A stretch of DNA of 64,000 nucleotides from Desulfobacteraceae bacterium (GTDB taxonomy: Bacteria > Desulfobacterota > Desulfobacteria > Desulfobacterales > Desulfobacteraceae): positions 1 to 64,000 of the forward strand of contig JADGFI010000001.1 in NCBI GenBank assembly GCA_016743945.1. The letters run 5' to 3'. The position numbers and the translations under genes were made by a program. The notes beneath the pieces were generated by a model. The model was not told the origin of the DNA and ran no database searches. It saw nothing but the letters and a program-made list of their open reading frames with translations. Positions 26,626 through 34,407 of this stretch are shown piece by piece; the first letter of the stretch is position 1; each line of letters begins with the position of its first letter.

Positions 26626-27964
26626 GCCCCGGTTGTCCATGACCCAGAGCCTGTGTCCCGAGTGCTTGAAACGGATACCCGCCGCAAGGGTGTTGGAAAA
26701 TGACACCCTGTATATGGAAAAAACCTGTCCTGTTCACGGGAAATTTAAAACTAAAATCTGGCAGGGGGAGAAAAGTTTTCGCCAATGGGTAAAGCCCAAG
26801 ATTCCCATTGCCAACCGTTTCCACATGGTCCCGGAAAATAAGAGATGCCCCTTTGACTGCGGGCTTTGCCCCCAGCACCTCCAGCACACCTGCACGGCGG
26901 TTCTGGAGGTGACCTCAAATTGTAATTTTACGTGCCAATTTTGCTTTGCTGATTCGGATGCAGCCAAAAGAAAACCTGACCCCGGTCTGGATCAGATCGT
27001 TGATCAGCTGGAAAAGGTTTATGAAATAAGCCCGGAATGCAATCTGCAGCTTTCCGGCGGAGAACCTACCGTAAGAGCGGATCTGCCCCAGATCATTGAC
27101 CAGGCCAGAGGTGTCGGGTTCAATTTTGTTCAACTGAACACCAATGGGTTTTTACTGGCAAAGGACAAAAAATTGGCAAGGCGCTTGGCAGCTAAGGGGT
27201 TGTCTTCGGTGTTTTTACAATTTGACGGCACCGCAGATAGGATTCACACCCAATTGCGGGGCAGATCCCTTTGCGGGATCAAGGAACAGGCCATTGAGAA
27301 TTGCCGTGAAAATAATATCGGGGTGGTGCTGGTGCCCACCCTTGTACCGGGCATCAATATCCAGGAGATCGGCCCTATTTTACGGTTTGCCCTGGACCAT
27401 GCCCCCGGGGTCCGGGGAGTTCATTTCCAGCCGGTCAGCTATTTTGGCCGTCACAGGGGGGCGCCAAAAGATGAAGACCGGATCACCATTCCGGAAATCC
27501 TGATGGAAATCCAAGACCAGACCCAAGATCTTTTCAGGCAAAGGGATTTTCGGCCCTCGGCCTGTGAACATTCCCTGTGTTCTTTTAACGGGAAATTTTT
27601 AATTCAAGAAGACGGTCAGCCAACCCCTCTCACCCCCTTTGCCACAGACTGCTGTGCACCGGTGCGGGCCGAGGAAGGGTCCCGGCAGGCCAAGGCGTCT
27701 GTTGCACGGCATTGGCAGGCGCCGAAAAAGATGGAACCGCCAGGGAACTGCCAAATAGAAGATGGGCTGGACCGGTTTATCCGGCAATCGGTCTCTCATA
27801 TGTTTTCTGTTTCCGGCATGGCCTTCCAGGATGTATGGAATCTGGATCTGGACCGTTTAAAGGGGTGCTGCATTCACTCTGTGTCAGACGATGGCCGTCT
27901 CATTCCCTTTTGCGTCTATAACCTGACCAGTTGCCAGGGAAAAGGGTTGTACCGAAAACAATGA
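26618..27964 (+). CDS. radical SAM protein of the TrsS type
   Basis: About 448 residues from the ATG overlapping the preceding stop (ATGGGTAA). A CPECLKRIPA zinc-ribbon-like start and CPVHGKF are followed by the radical SAM cluster motif CNFTCQFC near residue 110 and LSGGEPTVRADL. The C-terminal third has several cysteine pairs (DCCAPVR, GCCIHSV, YNLTSCQGKGLYR). I recall that relatives of this family in some sulfate reducers carry selenocysteine in the final TSxQGK position; here the codon is an ordinary cysteine. ATG 26639 is an alternative start. Its four-base overlap with the ligase gene means coupled translation. Product unknown. Confidence 0.75.
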   Translation: MGKPRLSMTQSLCPECLKRIPAARVLENDTLYMEKTCPVHGKFKTKIWQGEKSFRQWVKPKIPIANRFHMVPENKRCPFDCGLCPQHLQHTCTAVLEVTSNCNFTCQFCFADSDAAKRKPDPGLDQIVDQLEKVYEISPECNLQLSGGEPTVRADLPQIIDQARGVGFNFVQLNTNGFLLAKDKKLARRLAAKGLSSVFLQFDGTADRIHTQLRGRSLCGIKEQAIENCRENNIGVVLVPTLVPGINIQEIGPILRFALDHAPGVRGVHFQPVSYFGRHRGAPKDEDRITIPEILMEIQDQTQDLFRQRDFRPSACEHSLCSFNGKFLIQEDGQPTPLTPFATDCCAPVRAEEGSRQAKASVARHWQAPKKMEPPGNCQIEDGLDRFIRQSVSHMFSVSGMAFQDVWNLDLDRLKGCCIHSVSDDGRLIPFCVYNLTSCQGKGLYRKQ

Positions 27965-29274
27965 TCTCGCCATTTTTTTTGGATTGGCAATGTGAACGCC
28001 TGGGATCTTCCCCCCAAAAAGCACTTGAAAAACTGGCCGCATTTCAATTGACGGCCCTGAACAAAACCCTGGCCCATGCAAAACTCAACAGCCGGTTTTA
28101 TAAAAATCATTTGAAGGGGGTTAAGGATATCCCTAACTTTGATGCCTTTGAACAGATTCCCTTTACCCTTGACCAGGATATCCGGGGAAAAAGTTCCTGG
28201 TTTTTAGCGGTTTCCCAGGACGAAATCAGCCGAATTGTCACCCTTGAAACCTCGGGTACCACCGCCCCTCCCAAACGTCTTTTTTTCACGGATTCGGATC
28301 TTGAGGTAACCATTGATTTTTTCTCCAGGGTTTTGTCACACCTGACCTGTCCCGGAGAAAGGGGGCTGATTCTTTTACCTGGAAACACCCCTGCCAGCGC
28401 TGGAGACTTGTTAAAAACTGCCCTCGCAAGGATCAAGGTTGTGGGAATTGTTCCAGGAATTATTCATGATTTTGATGAAACCCTTGACCTTCTTTTCACC
28501 CACACCCCAACGCTTGTCATCGGGCTGCCGGTTCAGGTATTGGGACTGGGGGAGCTGATTCACCAGGGCCATCATCCCTTAAATTTTGTCCGTCATATCA
28601 TACTGACATCGGATTCTGTCGTTCCGGCCGTCAAGCAGCGGGTCGAAAAAAGTTTTGACTGTCCCGTATTTGATCACTACGGTATGACTGAAACAGGATT
28701 TGGGGGAGGGATTGACTGCTTTGCCCATGGGGGATACCATTTGCGGGAGACCGACCTGTATTTTGAAATCATTGACCCGGATACGGGCAGGACCTTGCCC
28801 GATGGCAGGTGGGGGGAGATTGTCGTGACCACCCTGAACCGCCGGGGCATGCCCCTGATTCGTTACAGAACCGGGGATATTTCCCGGTTTATCAATGAGC
28901 CCTGTCCCTGTGGAAGTCCGTTTCGCCGAATGGATTATATCCATTGCCGGCTTTCCCACATCTTTGTTTTGCCCAATGGCAAACACCTGTGTCTGTCGGA
29001 CCTGGATGAGCTTTTGTTTAAGATCCCCGGGGTGATGGATTTTGATGTGTCCCTGGGACCGGGGCTGGGTGCCGCCTTTAAGCTGGAGATTTTGATCAAA
29101 ACCCATGACAAAGAGATAATCCGGCCAGGGGAGATCGAAGCGGTTCTGTCCAGAACTCCTTTTTTACGGCCATCCCTTGATTCAGGCGCCCTTGAGATCG
29201 GATCGATTCAAACCGCTGTTTTTGAATTTAAGGACACCTATCAGGGCAAGCGGCGGATAATGGGGTTGTGCTGA
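27961..29274 (+). CDS. AMP-dependent CoA ligase, phenylacetate-CoA-ligase-like (DVU_1553 type)
   Basis: 437 residues starting at the ATGA overlap with the radical SAM stop. Adenylate-forming motifs are present: LETSGTTAPPKRLFFTDSD (P-loop), FDHYGMTETGFGGG, and RYRTGDISRF followed by CPCGSPFRR, the latter typical of PaaK-like ligases. It would activate a carboxylic acid with ATP and CoA, plausibly the acid formed by the aldehyde oxidoreductase of the same operon. The open frame runs 30 bases further up, inside the previous gene, but the coupled ATG is the natural start. Confidence 0.82.
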   Translation: MISPFFLDWQCERLGSSPQKALEKLAAFQLTALNKTLAHAKLNSRFYKNHLKGVKDIPNFDAFEQIPFTLDQDIRGKSSWFLAVSQDEISRIVTLETSGTTAPPKRLFFTDSDLEVTIDFFSRVLSHLTCPGERGLILLPGNTPASAGDLLKTALARIKVVGIVPGIIHDFDETLDLLFTHTPTLVIGLPVQVLGLGELIHQGHHPLNFVRHIILTSDSVVPAVKQRVEKSFDCPVFDHYGMTETGFGGGIDCFAHGGYHLRETDLYFEIIDPDTGRTLPDGRWGEIVVTTLNRRGMPLIRYRTGDISRFINEPCPCGSPFRRMDYIHCRLSHIFVLPNGKHLCLSDLDELLFKIPGVMDFDVSLGPGLGAAFKLEILIKTHDKEIIRPGEIEAVLSRTPFLRPSLDSGALEIGSIQTAVFEFKDTYQGKRRIMGLC

Positions 29275-29305
29275 AATGTCTTAACAATAGAGGTGTTTTA
29301 ATGAA

Positions 29306-29425
29306 TCAAAAGCCTTTGTAAATATCTTTTTTATGGTCACTATTCACAACCAGAATGACCCATTTATCATCATGAATTTCATATATTATTCGATAATCAC
29401 CAGTACGAGCTTTATGGAAAGTTGT
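29306..29425 (-). pseudogene. RelE/ParE-type toxin, C-terminal remnant
   Basis: Reading the minus strand gives FHKARTGDYRIIYEIHDD, then WVILVVNSDHKKDIYKGF and a stop. This is the conserved C-terminal half of a RelE/ParE-superfamily toxin (RxGDYRxxYxI ... HRxDxY). Upstream the frame is broken by a TAG and shows no recognisable N-terminal half, and no antitoxin gene is present. I read it as a decayed toxin gene. The surrounding 29275-29710 stretch contains nothing else I can support. Confidence 0.6.
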
Positions 29426-29714
29426 CGATCCAGCACCGGAACCGTGTCGATTCTACTTGCTTCTATAATATCCGCCATTTCCAAAACAGGGGTTTCCATC
29501 TCCACGGTAGATAAACTCTTGATTGTCCGTAAAAACAGAGGCCCTTTTTTTGCACCACAATTTTGACCGGTGAATGGTGCCATCAGGTTTGTCAGAGATA
29601 TTGGAAGTCTGATATGGAAAATTTGTGATGGGGATACAAGGAAGACTGGAGATGCGCAATCCAGATGCTGAAAAGAAATAAGATTCTGAGCTTTACACGC
29701 TATTACGCTTATGC

Positions 29715-29732
29715 TGTTACACAGGTGTAACA
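29715..29732. promoter_or_regulatory. palindromic enhancer/operator upstream of the tRNA-Pyl/corrinoid operon
   Basis: TGTTACACAGGTGTAACA is a near-perfect palindrome; its 14-base core TTACACAGGTGTAA recurs exactly at 36255-36268. An additional half site TTACAC lies at 29693-29698. The core ends 104 bases before the -24 element at 29834, a normal distance for a sigma-54 activator site. The best candidate binder is the NtrC-type regulator encoded at 41776-43557. Confidence 0.75.
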
Positions 29733-29833
29733 GGTTACAGCAACAACAAAATCATGGACTTGTATAAACCATACCCTTGGGCGTAAGCGCTTGATTTTTG
29801 TGTATAAAAACAATTTTTAATAGAGAACATTTC

Positions 29834-29849
29834 TGGCACGGATATTGAA
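29834..29849 (+). promoter_or_regulatory. sigma-54 promoter of the tRNA-Pyl(1)-corrinoid-mtgA-pylB operon
   Basis: TGGCACG (29834-29840), four bases, TTGAA (29845-29849) matches the -24/-12 consensus TGGCACG-N4-TTGCW except for A at the last-but-one position. Transcription would begin near 29859, about ten bases before the tRNA-Pyl gene. No sigma-70-like pair fits better in this interval. Confidence 0.8.
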
Positions 29850-29868
29850 ATAATAGTGATCCGGTTGA

Positions 29869-29941
29869 GGAGGGTGGATCGGATGGGATCGCATGGACTC
29901 TAAATCCGTGTAGCCGGGTGCGACTCCCGGGCTCTCCGCCA
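29869..29941 (+). tRNA. pylT: tRNA-Pyl (anticodon CUA), copy 1
   Basis: 73 bases fold as the unusual pyrrolysine tRNA: acceptor GGAGGGT/GCTCTCC, short D arm with GATC/GATC, a six-base anticodon stem CATGGA/TCCGTG closing loop CTCTAAA with CTA at 29900-29902, a three-base variable loop, T stem CCGGG/CCCGG with loop TGCGACT, and encoded GCCA end. There is one base between acceptor and D stems, as in Desulfitobacterium tRNA-Pyl. It reads UAG as pyrrolysine. It differs from copy 2 at three positions, none in the anticodon loop. Confidence 0.95.
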
Positions 29942-30024
29942 TTTTTAATCCCTGGTATAGGGGAATCGTTTCCCAACCCCATGGAAAAATAAAAATGAAT
30001 ACAAGATGAACAGGAGAACAGAAG

Positions 30025-30657
30025 ATGGCAGATTTTAATGCAATGCAGGAGGCCCTGGTTCAGTGCGACCAGGACAAATTAGAGGGATTGGTCAACGGGG
30101 CAATCGCAGATGGAACACCCGCCATTGATATTCTTAACCAGGGTCTGATTGCTGGTATGGACATTGTGGGTGAAAAAATGGAAAACGGGGATATGTTCAT
30201 CCCGGAAGTGCTCATGGCCGCCCAGGCCATGGGAGGATGTGTTGCCGTCCTAAAACCCCTGCTGGGGGAGGACGAGAGTGCCGAGGGTGCCAGTGTTATC
30301 ATCGGCACCGTTAAGGGGGACCTCCATGACATCGGAAAAAATCTGGTGTCCATGATGATGGAAAGTGCCGGCCTGGTCGTTTACAACCTGGGAGTTGATA
30401 TTTCCCCGGAAGAATTTGTACGCCAAATCAAAGAAAAAAATGCCAGTATCGTCTGTTTGTCAGCCCTTTTGACCACCACCATGCCCATGATGAAGCAGAC
30501 GGTGGATGCCATTGTGGAGGCCGGTTTAAAAGATCAGGTAAAAATCATGATCGGAGGAGCCCCTGTTACCCAGGCCTTTGCCGATGAAATCGGAGCCGAC
30601 GGTTTTGCAGCAGACGCCGGTTCTGCTTCCAAGCTAGCCAAGGCCATGGTCGCTTAA
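30025..30657 (+). CDS. methyltransferase corrinoid protein (MtbC/MtgC type)
   Basis: 210 residues: an N-terminal helical cap (about 1-85; GEKMENGDMFIPEVLMAAQAM) and a Rossmann cobalamin domain with GTVKGDLHDIGKNLVSMM, whose DxHxxG histidine is the lower cobalt ligand, and later SALLTTTM and GGAPVTQAFADEIGADGF. The corrinoid accepts a methyl group from an MttB/MtgB-type enzyme and hands it to the downstream methyl-THF methyltransferase. It lies between tRNA-Pyl copy 1 and mtgA on the same transcript. It is the only corrinoid protein in the window, so it may serve both MttB paralogues. Confidence 0.9.
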   Translation: MADFNAMQEALVQCDQDKLEGLVNGAIADGTPAIDILNQGLIAGMDIVGEKMENGDMFIPEVLMAAQAMGGCVAVLKPLLGEDESAEGASVIIGTVKGDLHDIGKNLVSMMMESAGLVVYNLGVDISPEEFVRQIKEKNASIVCLSALLTTTMPMMKQTVDAIVEAGLKDQVKIMIGGAPVTQAFADEIGADGFAADAGSASKLAKAMVA

Positions 30658-30673
30658 TTCTTAGGAGATGCCC

Positions 30674-31474
30674 ATGTTTGAAGTAATTGGAGAACGAATT
30701 AATACCTCCCGGAAAAATGTTCAGGAGGCGGTTGTCAAAAGGGATGCCCAGTATATTGTTGATGATGTCCAACAGCAGCAGGCAGCGGGAGCCTCCTTCA
30801 TTGATGTCAATGCCGGGGCCAGAATCGGTCATGAAACAGAGGATATGAAATGGCTGATAGAGACTATACAGCCCATTGCAACGATTCCTTTGTCCCTTGA
30901 CTCCCCGGATCCTGCCGTTCTTGAAATGGCTTTTCAAATGGTGGAAAAAACCCCCATGATCAATTCCATCAGCCTGGAAAAAGAGCGGTTTGAGGCGATG
31001 ATTCCCTTCCTCAAGGGAAAGGCGTGTAAAATTATTGCCCTGTGTATGGATGACCAGGGAATGCCAGGTTCTTCGGATGATATTGTCCAAAGGGCAGAGA
31101 CCCTTGTGAAAGAGTTGAACGCCATTGGCATTGAAAATTCATCCATTTATATTGATCCCCTTGTCCAGCCCATCAGCGTAGAAAGCACCAAAGGGATCAT
31201 GGTATTGGATGCGGTCCGGGGAATAAAGGCAAAATATCCCGATGTTCATATCACAGGAGGATTGTCCAATATTTCCTATGGCCTGCCCCAGAGAAAAATT
31301 ATCAACCGGACCTTTATCGCATTGATGATGGATGCCGGCATGGACTCGGCCATCATTGACCCCCTGGATGAAAAAATCATGGCCACCGTCAAGACAGCCG
31401 ACATGCTTTTGGGCCGGGATGCTTTTTGCGGGAACTTCCTCAAGGGGGTTCGTGCCGGAGCGATCCTAGGCTGA
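30674..31474 (+). CDS. mtgA: methyltetrahydrofolate:corrinoid methyltransferase (MtgA-like)
   Basis: 266 residues of the pterin-binding (DHPS/MeTr) fold: MFEVIGERINTSRK, a DVNAGAR motif, LDSPDPAVLEMAF, and the later GGLSNISYGLPQRKIINRTF that defines methyltransferases of this type. It transfers the methyl group from the methylated corrinoid to tetrahydrofolate, feeding the reverse or forward Wood-Ljungdahl branch. An upstream in-frame ATG at 30668 sits directly against the AGGAG site; 30674 has a proper seven-base spacing, so I use it. Eleven to seventeen bases from the corrinoid gene. Confidence 0.88.
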   Translation: MFEVIGERINTSRKNVQEAVVKRDAQYIVDDVQQQQAAGASFIDVNAGARIGHETEDMKWLIETIQPIATIPLSLDSPDPAVLEMAFQMVEKTPMINSISLEKERFEAMIPFLKGKACKIIALCMDDQGMPGSSDDIVQRAETLVKELNAIGIENSSIYIDPLVQPISVESTKGIMVLDAVRGIKAKYPDVHITGGLSNISYGLPQRKIINRTFIALMMDAGMDSAIIDPLDEKIMATVKTADMLLGRDAFCGNFLKGVRAGAILG

Positions 31475-31501
31475 TTAACCATTTAAAAAAGGAAGTGTTT
31501 C

Positions 31502-32590
31502 ATGGCAGATACGACGCTGACCCGGATTCTGGATCATCTGGAGACAGGTCATAGGATAGAAAAAAAAGAAATCACCTATCTCCTGGGACTTTCAGACCCA
31601 AAAAATATCGACCGCTTATTCATGGCAGCTCAAGGGATGAGAGCTCGGCACTTTGGCAACAGGATTTTTTTGTACGGATTTCTATATTTTTCCACCCATT
31701 GCAGAAATAATTGTCGATTCTGCCAATACCGCCGGGCCAACACCGCCCTTGACCGGTATCGAAAGAATGAATCCCAGATTCTGGCGGCCGCCAGGGAAAT
31801 GGCAGGGGCAGGTGTTCATCTCATTGATTTGACCATGGGAGAAGATCCTGAATTGTATTCTTCTGGTGAATTGGGATTCAAACCTTTGGTCCGCCTGGTC
31901 AGGGCTGTTCAAAAAGAGACAGGCCTTCCCTTGATGATCTCGCCGGGGGTGCTGCCGGATAAGGTTCTTTTCGCCCTGGCAGAGGCAAAGGTTTCCTGGT
32001 ATGCCTGTTACCAGGAAACCCACAGCAAAACCTTATATGGGAAGCTGCGTCAGGGCCAGGATTTTGAAAAACGGCTGGCCAAAAAGAAATTGGCCAAAAA
32101 ATTGGGTATGCTCACAGAAGAGGGTCTGCTTACCGGAGTGGGGGAAACCCTTGACGATCTGGCCGATTCTATAATGTGGATGAAGGATAATGGGGTGGAC
32201 CAGGCAAGGGTTATGACCTTTGTTCCCCAGGAAGGCACCCCAATGGCCGGCATGAAAGCCCAGGGCAATTTAAGGGAGCGTATGGTCATTGCCGTTATGC
32301 GTCTGGTTCTTCAGGACGTTCTTATTCCGGCATCCCTTGATGTTGACGGGCTTGAAGGATTGGCACCGAGGCTTGTTGCCGGTGCAAATGTGGTGACTTC
32401 CATTGTGCCCCCCCAAAATGGATTGGCAGGGGTGGCACATAATTCCCTGGATATTGAAGAGTCCCGGCGGTCCTTAGGGCAGATTATACCGATTTTGGAA
32501 ACCTGCGGTCTTGCGTCGGCATCCCCGGAGGACTATCGGGCCTGGACCCGTATGCGCAGAGGGGTATCACAGGAAAAACAGACCGGTTGA
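31502..32590 (+). CDS. pylB: methylornithine synthase PylB (radical SAM)
   Basis: 362 residues with the radical SAM motif in HCRNNCRFCQYRRAN (CX3CX2C) near residue 65, in a fold like HydE/BioB. PylB isomerises lysine to (2R,3R)-3-methylornithine, the first step of pyrrolysine synthesis. LSDPKNIDRLFMAAQGMRAR precedes the core and YACYQETHSKTLYGKLR and GVGETLDDLADSI lie in it, all as expected. A clear GGAAG site precedes ATG 31502. It is followed by an apparent terminator and then by tRNA-Pyl copy 2. Confidence 0.93.
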   Translation: MADTTLTRILDHLETGHRIEKKEITYLLGLSDPKNIDRLFMAAQGMRARHFGNRIFLYGFLYFSTHCRNNCRFCQYRRANTALDRYRKNESQILAAAREMAGAGVHLIDLTMGEDPELYSSGELGFKPLVRLVRAVQKETGLPLMISPGVLPDKVLFALAEAKVSWYACYQETHSKTLYGKLRQGQDFEKRLAKKKLAKKLGMLTEEGLLTGVGETLDDLADSIMWMKDNGVDQARVMTFVPQEGTPMAGMKAQGNLRERMVIAVMRLVLQDVLIPASLDVDGLEGLAPRLVAGANVVTSIVPPQNGLAGVAHNSLDIEESRRSLGQIIPILETCGLASASPEDYRAWTRMRRGVSQEKQTG

Positions 32591-32623
32591 TTCAGGAATG
32601 ATTTGGGAAGGTAGCGGGTGCTG

Positions 32624-32650
32624 AAATCCTTTAAAATCAAGGATTTTTTT
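32624..32650 (+). terminator. terminator-like hairpin between pylB and tRNA-Pyl copy 2
   Basis: AAATCCTT pairs with AAGGATTT around TAAAATC and is followed by a T run. This would cut, at least partly, the sigma-54 transcript after pylB, leaving tRNA-Pyl copy 2 and the rest of the pyl genes to another promoter or to read-through. A weak sigma-70-like pair (TTGTTG at 32652, GATAAA at 32673) lies just downstream. Confidence 0.6.
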
Positions 32651-32694
32651 GTTGTTGAACCCGGCCTTAGATGATAAAAAAGAAGGGGTTTTGC

Positions 32695-32767
32695 GGAGGG
32701 TGGATCGGACGGGATCACATGGACTCTAAATCCGTGCAGCCGGGTGCGACTCCCGGGCTCTCCGCCA
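32695..32767 (+). tRNA. pylT: tRNA-Pyl (anticodon CUA), copy 2
   Basis: Seventy-three bases, same fold as copy 1: acceptor GGAGGGT/GCTCTCC, six-base anticodon stem, CTA at 32726-32728, encoded CCA. Three substitutions relative to copy 1 fall in the D loop, the base before the anticodon stem and the variable loop (T to C, G to A, T to C), all compatible with function. It sits 26 bases before pylSn. Confidence 0.95.
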
Positions 32768-32793
32768 TTTTACAACATTTTATTAAAGATTAA

Positions 32794-33183
32794 ATGTCCA
32801 TGACACAAGAAAATGAAAAACCAGTAAAACCTGCCAAAAAAAGATTTTACCGAAAACGGGTGCGCATTTTTAACCTCATCGACCGGATAAAGCTGTGGCC
32901 ATCCCGGACCGGACAGCTCCACGGGGTTCGTTCAATAGAGATCCAGGGCAATACCGCACGGCTCACCACCCATTGCAACAAGGAATTTCAAATATCAAAT
33001 TCCATAAACAGCCGGGCGGGAAGATGGTTAAGAAATAAATGGTTTGTCCAGGTGTGCCCAAAGTGCGGTATCCCCGGCTGGAAACTTGAAAAATATTCTT
33101 CAACCCTGTTTAAGCGGCACCAGGGCTCCATGCTGATTAAAAAGGAGGAATACCATGGGGTTCCGACAGCATCGAAGGATTGA
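32794..33183 (+). CDS. pylSn: pyrrolysyl-tRNA synthetase N-terminal domain protein PylSn
   Basis: 129 residues. The tRNA-binding PylSn signature is present: IKLWPSRTGQLHGVRSI, then HCNKEFQISNSINSRAGRWL, and RNKWFVQVCPKCGIPGWKL with the zinc-binding cysteines. In bacteria PylS is split; this subunit grips the variable loop and T arm of tRNA-Pyl and lets the separate PylSc charge it. A second ATG follows six bases later. It is followed by pylC after 39 bases. Confidence 0.93.
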   Translation: MSMTQENEKPVKPAKKRFYRKRVRIFNLIDRIKLWPSRTGQLHGVRSIEIQGNTARLTTHCNKEFQISNSINSRAGRWLRNKWFVQVCPKCGIPGWKLEKYSSTLFKRHQGSMLIKKEEYHGVPTASKD

Positions 33184-33222
33184 TATTTTTAACCGGATTT
33201 TGCAAGCCATGGAGACGGTCCC

Positions 33223-34407
33223 ATGTTGATTGCTGTCATCGGCGGTAAACTCCAGGGGGTTGAAGCGGTCTACCTGGCGCAAAAGGCCGGGTGGAAAACC
33301 CTTCTTATTGACAAGAACCCCGAAGCTCCTGCCGTGGGATTGTCCGATCAATTTTATGAACATGAATTCAGCCCGGAACACCCAATTCCCTTACATTGCC
33401 CGAAGGTGGATATTATCCTTCCGGCAATGGAGGATTTAGCAGTGCTTAACGCGGTAAAAGACTGGGCTGAAACCAAAGGCATACCCCTGGCATTTGATCT
33501 GAATGCCTACAATATTTCTTCTTCCAAACTAAAATCCAATGTCCTTTTCCGGCAGATGAATCTGCCGGTCCCAGAGGACTGGCCCCATTGCCCTTATCCT
33601 GTGGTGGTCAAACCGGATGGGGCAAGCGGCAGTCAGGGGGTGGCGATTTTTCAGGATGCAAGGGCCTTGTTTGAAAAATTTCCTGGCCTGGAAGATTTGT
33701 CCATCCAAAAAAATCAGGCAATTGCCTCCGGGGATTTGGTTGTTCAGGAATATATAAAGGGTCCTTCCTATTCCATTGAGGTTATGGGCAGACCCGGGAA
33801 ATACCAGACCTTCCAGGTTACAGATCTTGCCATGGACGATCAATATGACTGCAAACGGGTTACGGCTCCCACACAATTGTCCCTTCCCCACATCAAGAGC
33901 TTTGAACACATGGCCCTGGGCATAGCCCGGCAAATTCAATTGACCGGCATTATGGATCTTGAGGTGATCCTCACAGATAATACCCTTAAATTGCTTGAAA
34001 TTGATGCCCGGCTTCCCAGCCAGACACCCATGACGGTTTATGGGTCAACCGGTATCAACATGGTCCAGATGCTGGTCAACCTGTGTTTAGAGAAACGGTT
34101 TCGCCGGGCTGAAGCGGTTTCAAAGCGGTGGGTTGTGATTGAGCATATCCGGGTTTTGGGCCGCAAGATTCAGGTTTGCGGTGAGCATATCATGGCAAAG
34201 GATGGTCCCCTGGAACACCACCAGCCTTTTTTCGGAGCAAATGAAGCCATCACCAGTTTTTTTCCTGGAAAAAACAAATGGGTGGCCACCTTGATATTTT
34301 ACGATAAAACTCCGGAAAAGGTGAGAACCAGGAGAGAAGAATGCTATGAAATGATCCGCAAACATTCAGCTCCCGGTGATAACCTGCCGAAAGGGGGGGG
34401 CAATTGA
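33223..34407 (+). CDS. pylC: 3-methylornithine-lysine ligase PylC (ATP-grasp)
   Basis: 394 residues. N-terminal pre-ATP-grasp fold (MLIAVIGGKLQGVEAVYLAQ), ATP-grasp core with VVVKPDGASGSQGVAIFQD and VVQEYIKGPSYSIEVMG, and metal-binding LLEIDARLPSQTP. PylC joins 3-methylornithine to the epsilon-amino group of lysine. It starts with ATG 33223 and ends overlapping pylD by four bases (TTGA). Confidence 0.92.
   Translation: MLIAVIGGKLQGVEAVYLAQKAGWKTLLIDKNPEAPAVGLSDQFYEHEFSPEHPIPLHCPKVDIILPAMEDLAVLNAVKDWAETKGIPLAFDLNAYNISSSKLKSNVLFRQMNLPVPEDWPHCPYPVVVKPDGASGSQGVAIFQDARALFEKFPGLEDLSIQKNQAIASGDLVVQEYIKGPSYSIEVMGRPGKYQTFQVTDLAMDDQYDCKRVTAPTQLSLPHIKSFEHMALGIARQIQLTGIMDLEVILTDNTLKLLEIDARLPSQTPMTVYGSTGINMVQMLVNLCLEKRFRRAEAVSKRWVVIEHIRVLGRKIQVCGEHIMAKDGPLEHHQPFFGANEAITSFFPGKNKWVATLIFYDKTPEKVRTRREECYEMIRKHSAPGDNLPKGGGN

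Noticed and set aside
26618-27964. Selenocysteine in the radical SAM protein
   Set aside because: There is no in-frame TGA before the natural stop; the family position is a normal cysteine codon.
29306-29659. A minus-strand frame of 68 codons ending in TAG that continues into the RelE-like remnant, which could be read as a second Pyl-containing gene
   Set aside because: The part before the TAG does not resemble the N-terminal half of a RelE toxin, there is no MttB-type context, and toxins are not known to carry Pyl. Decay is the simpler explanation.
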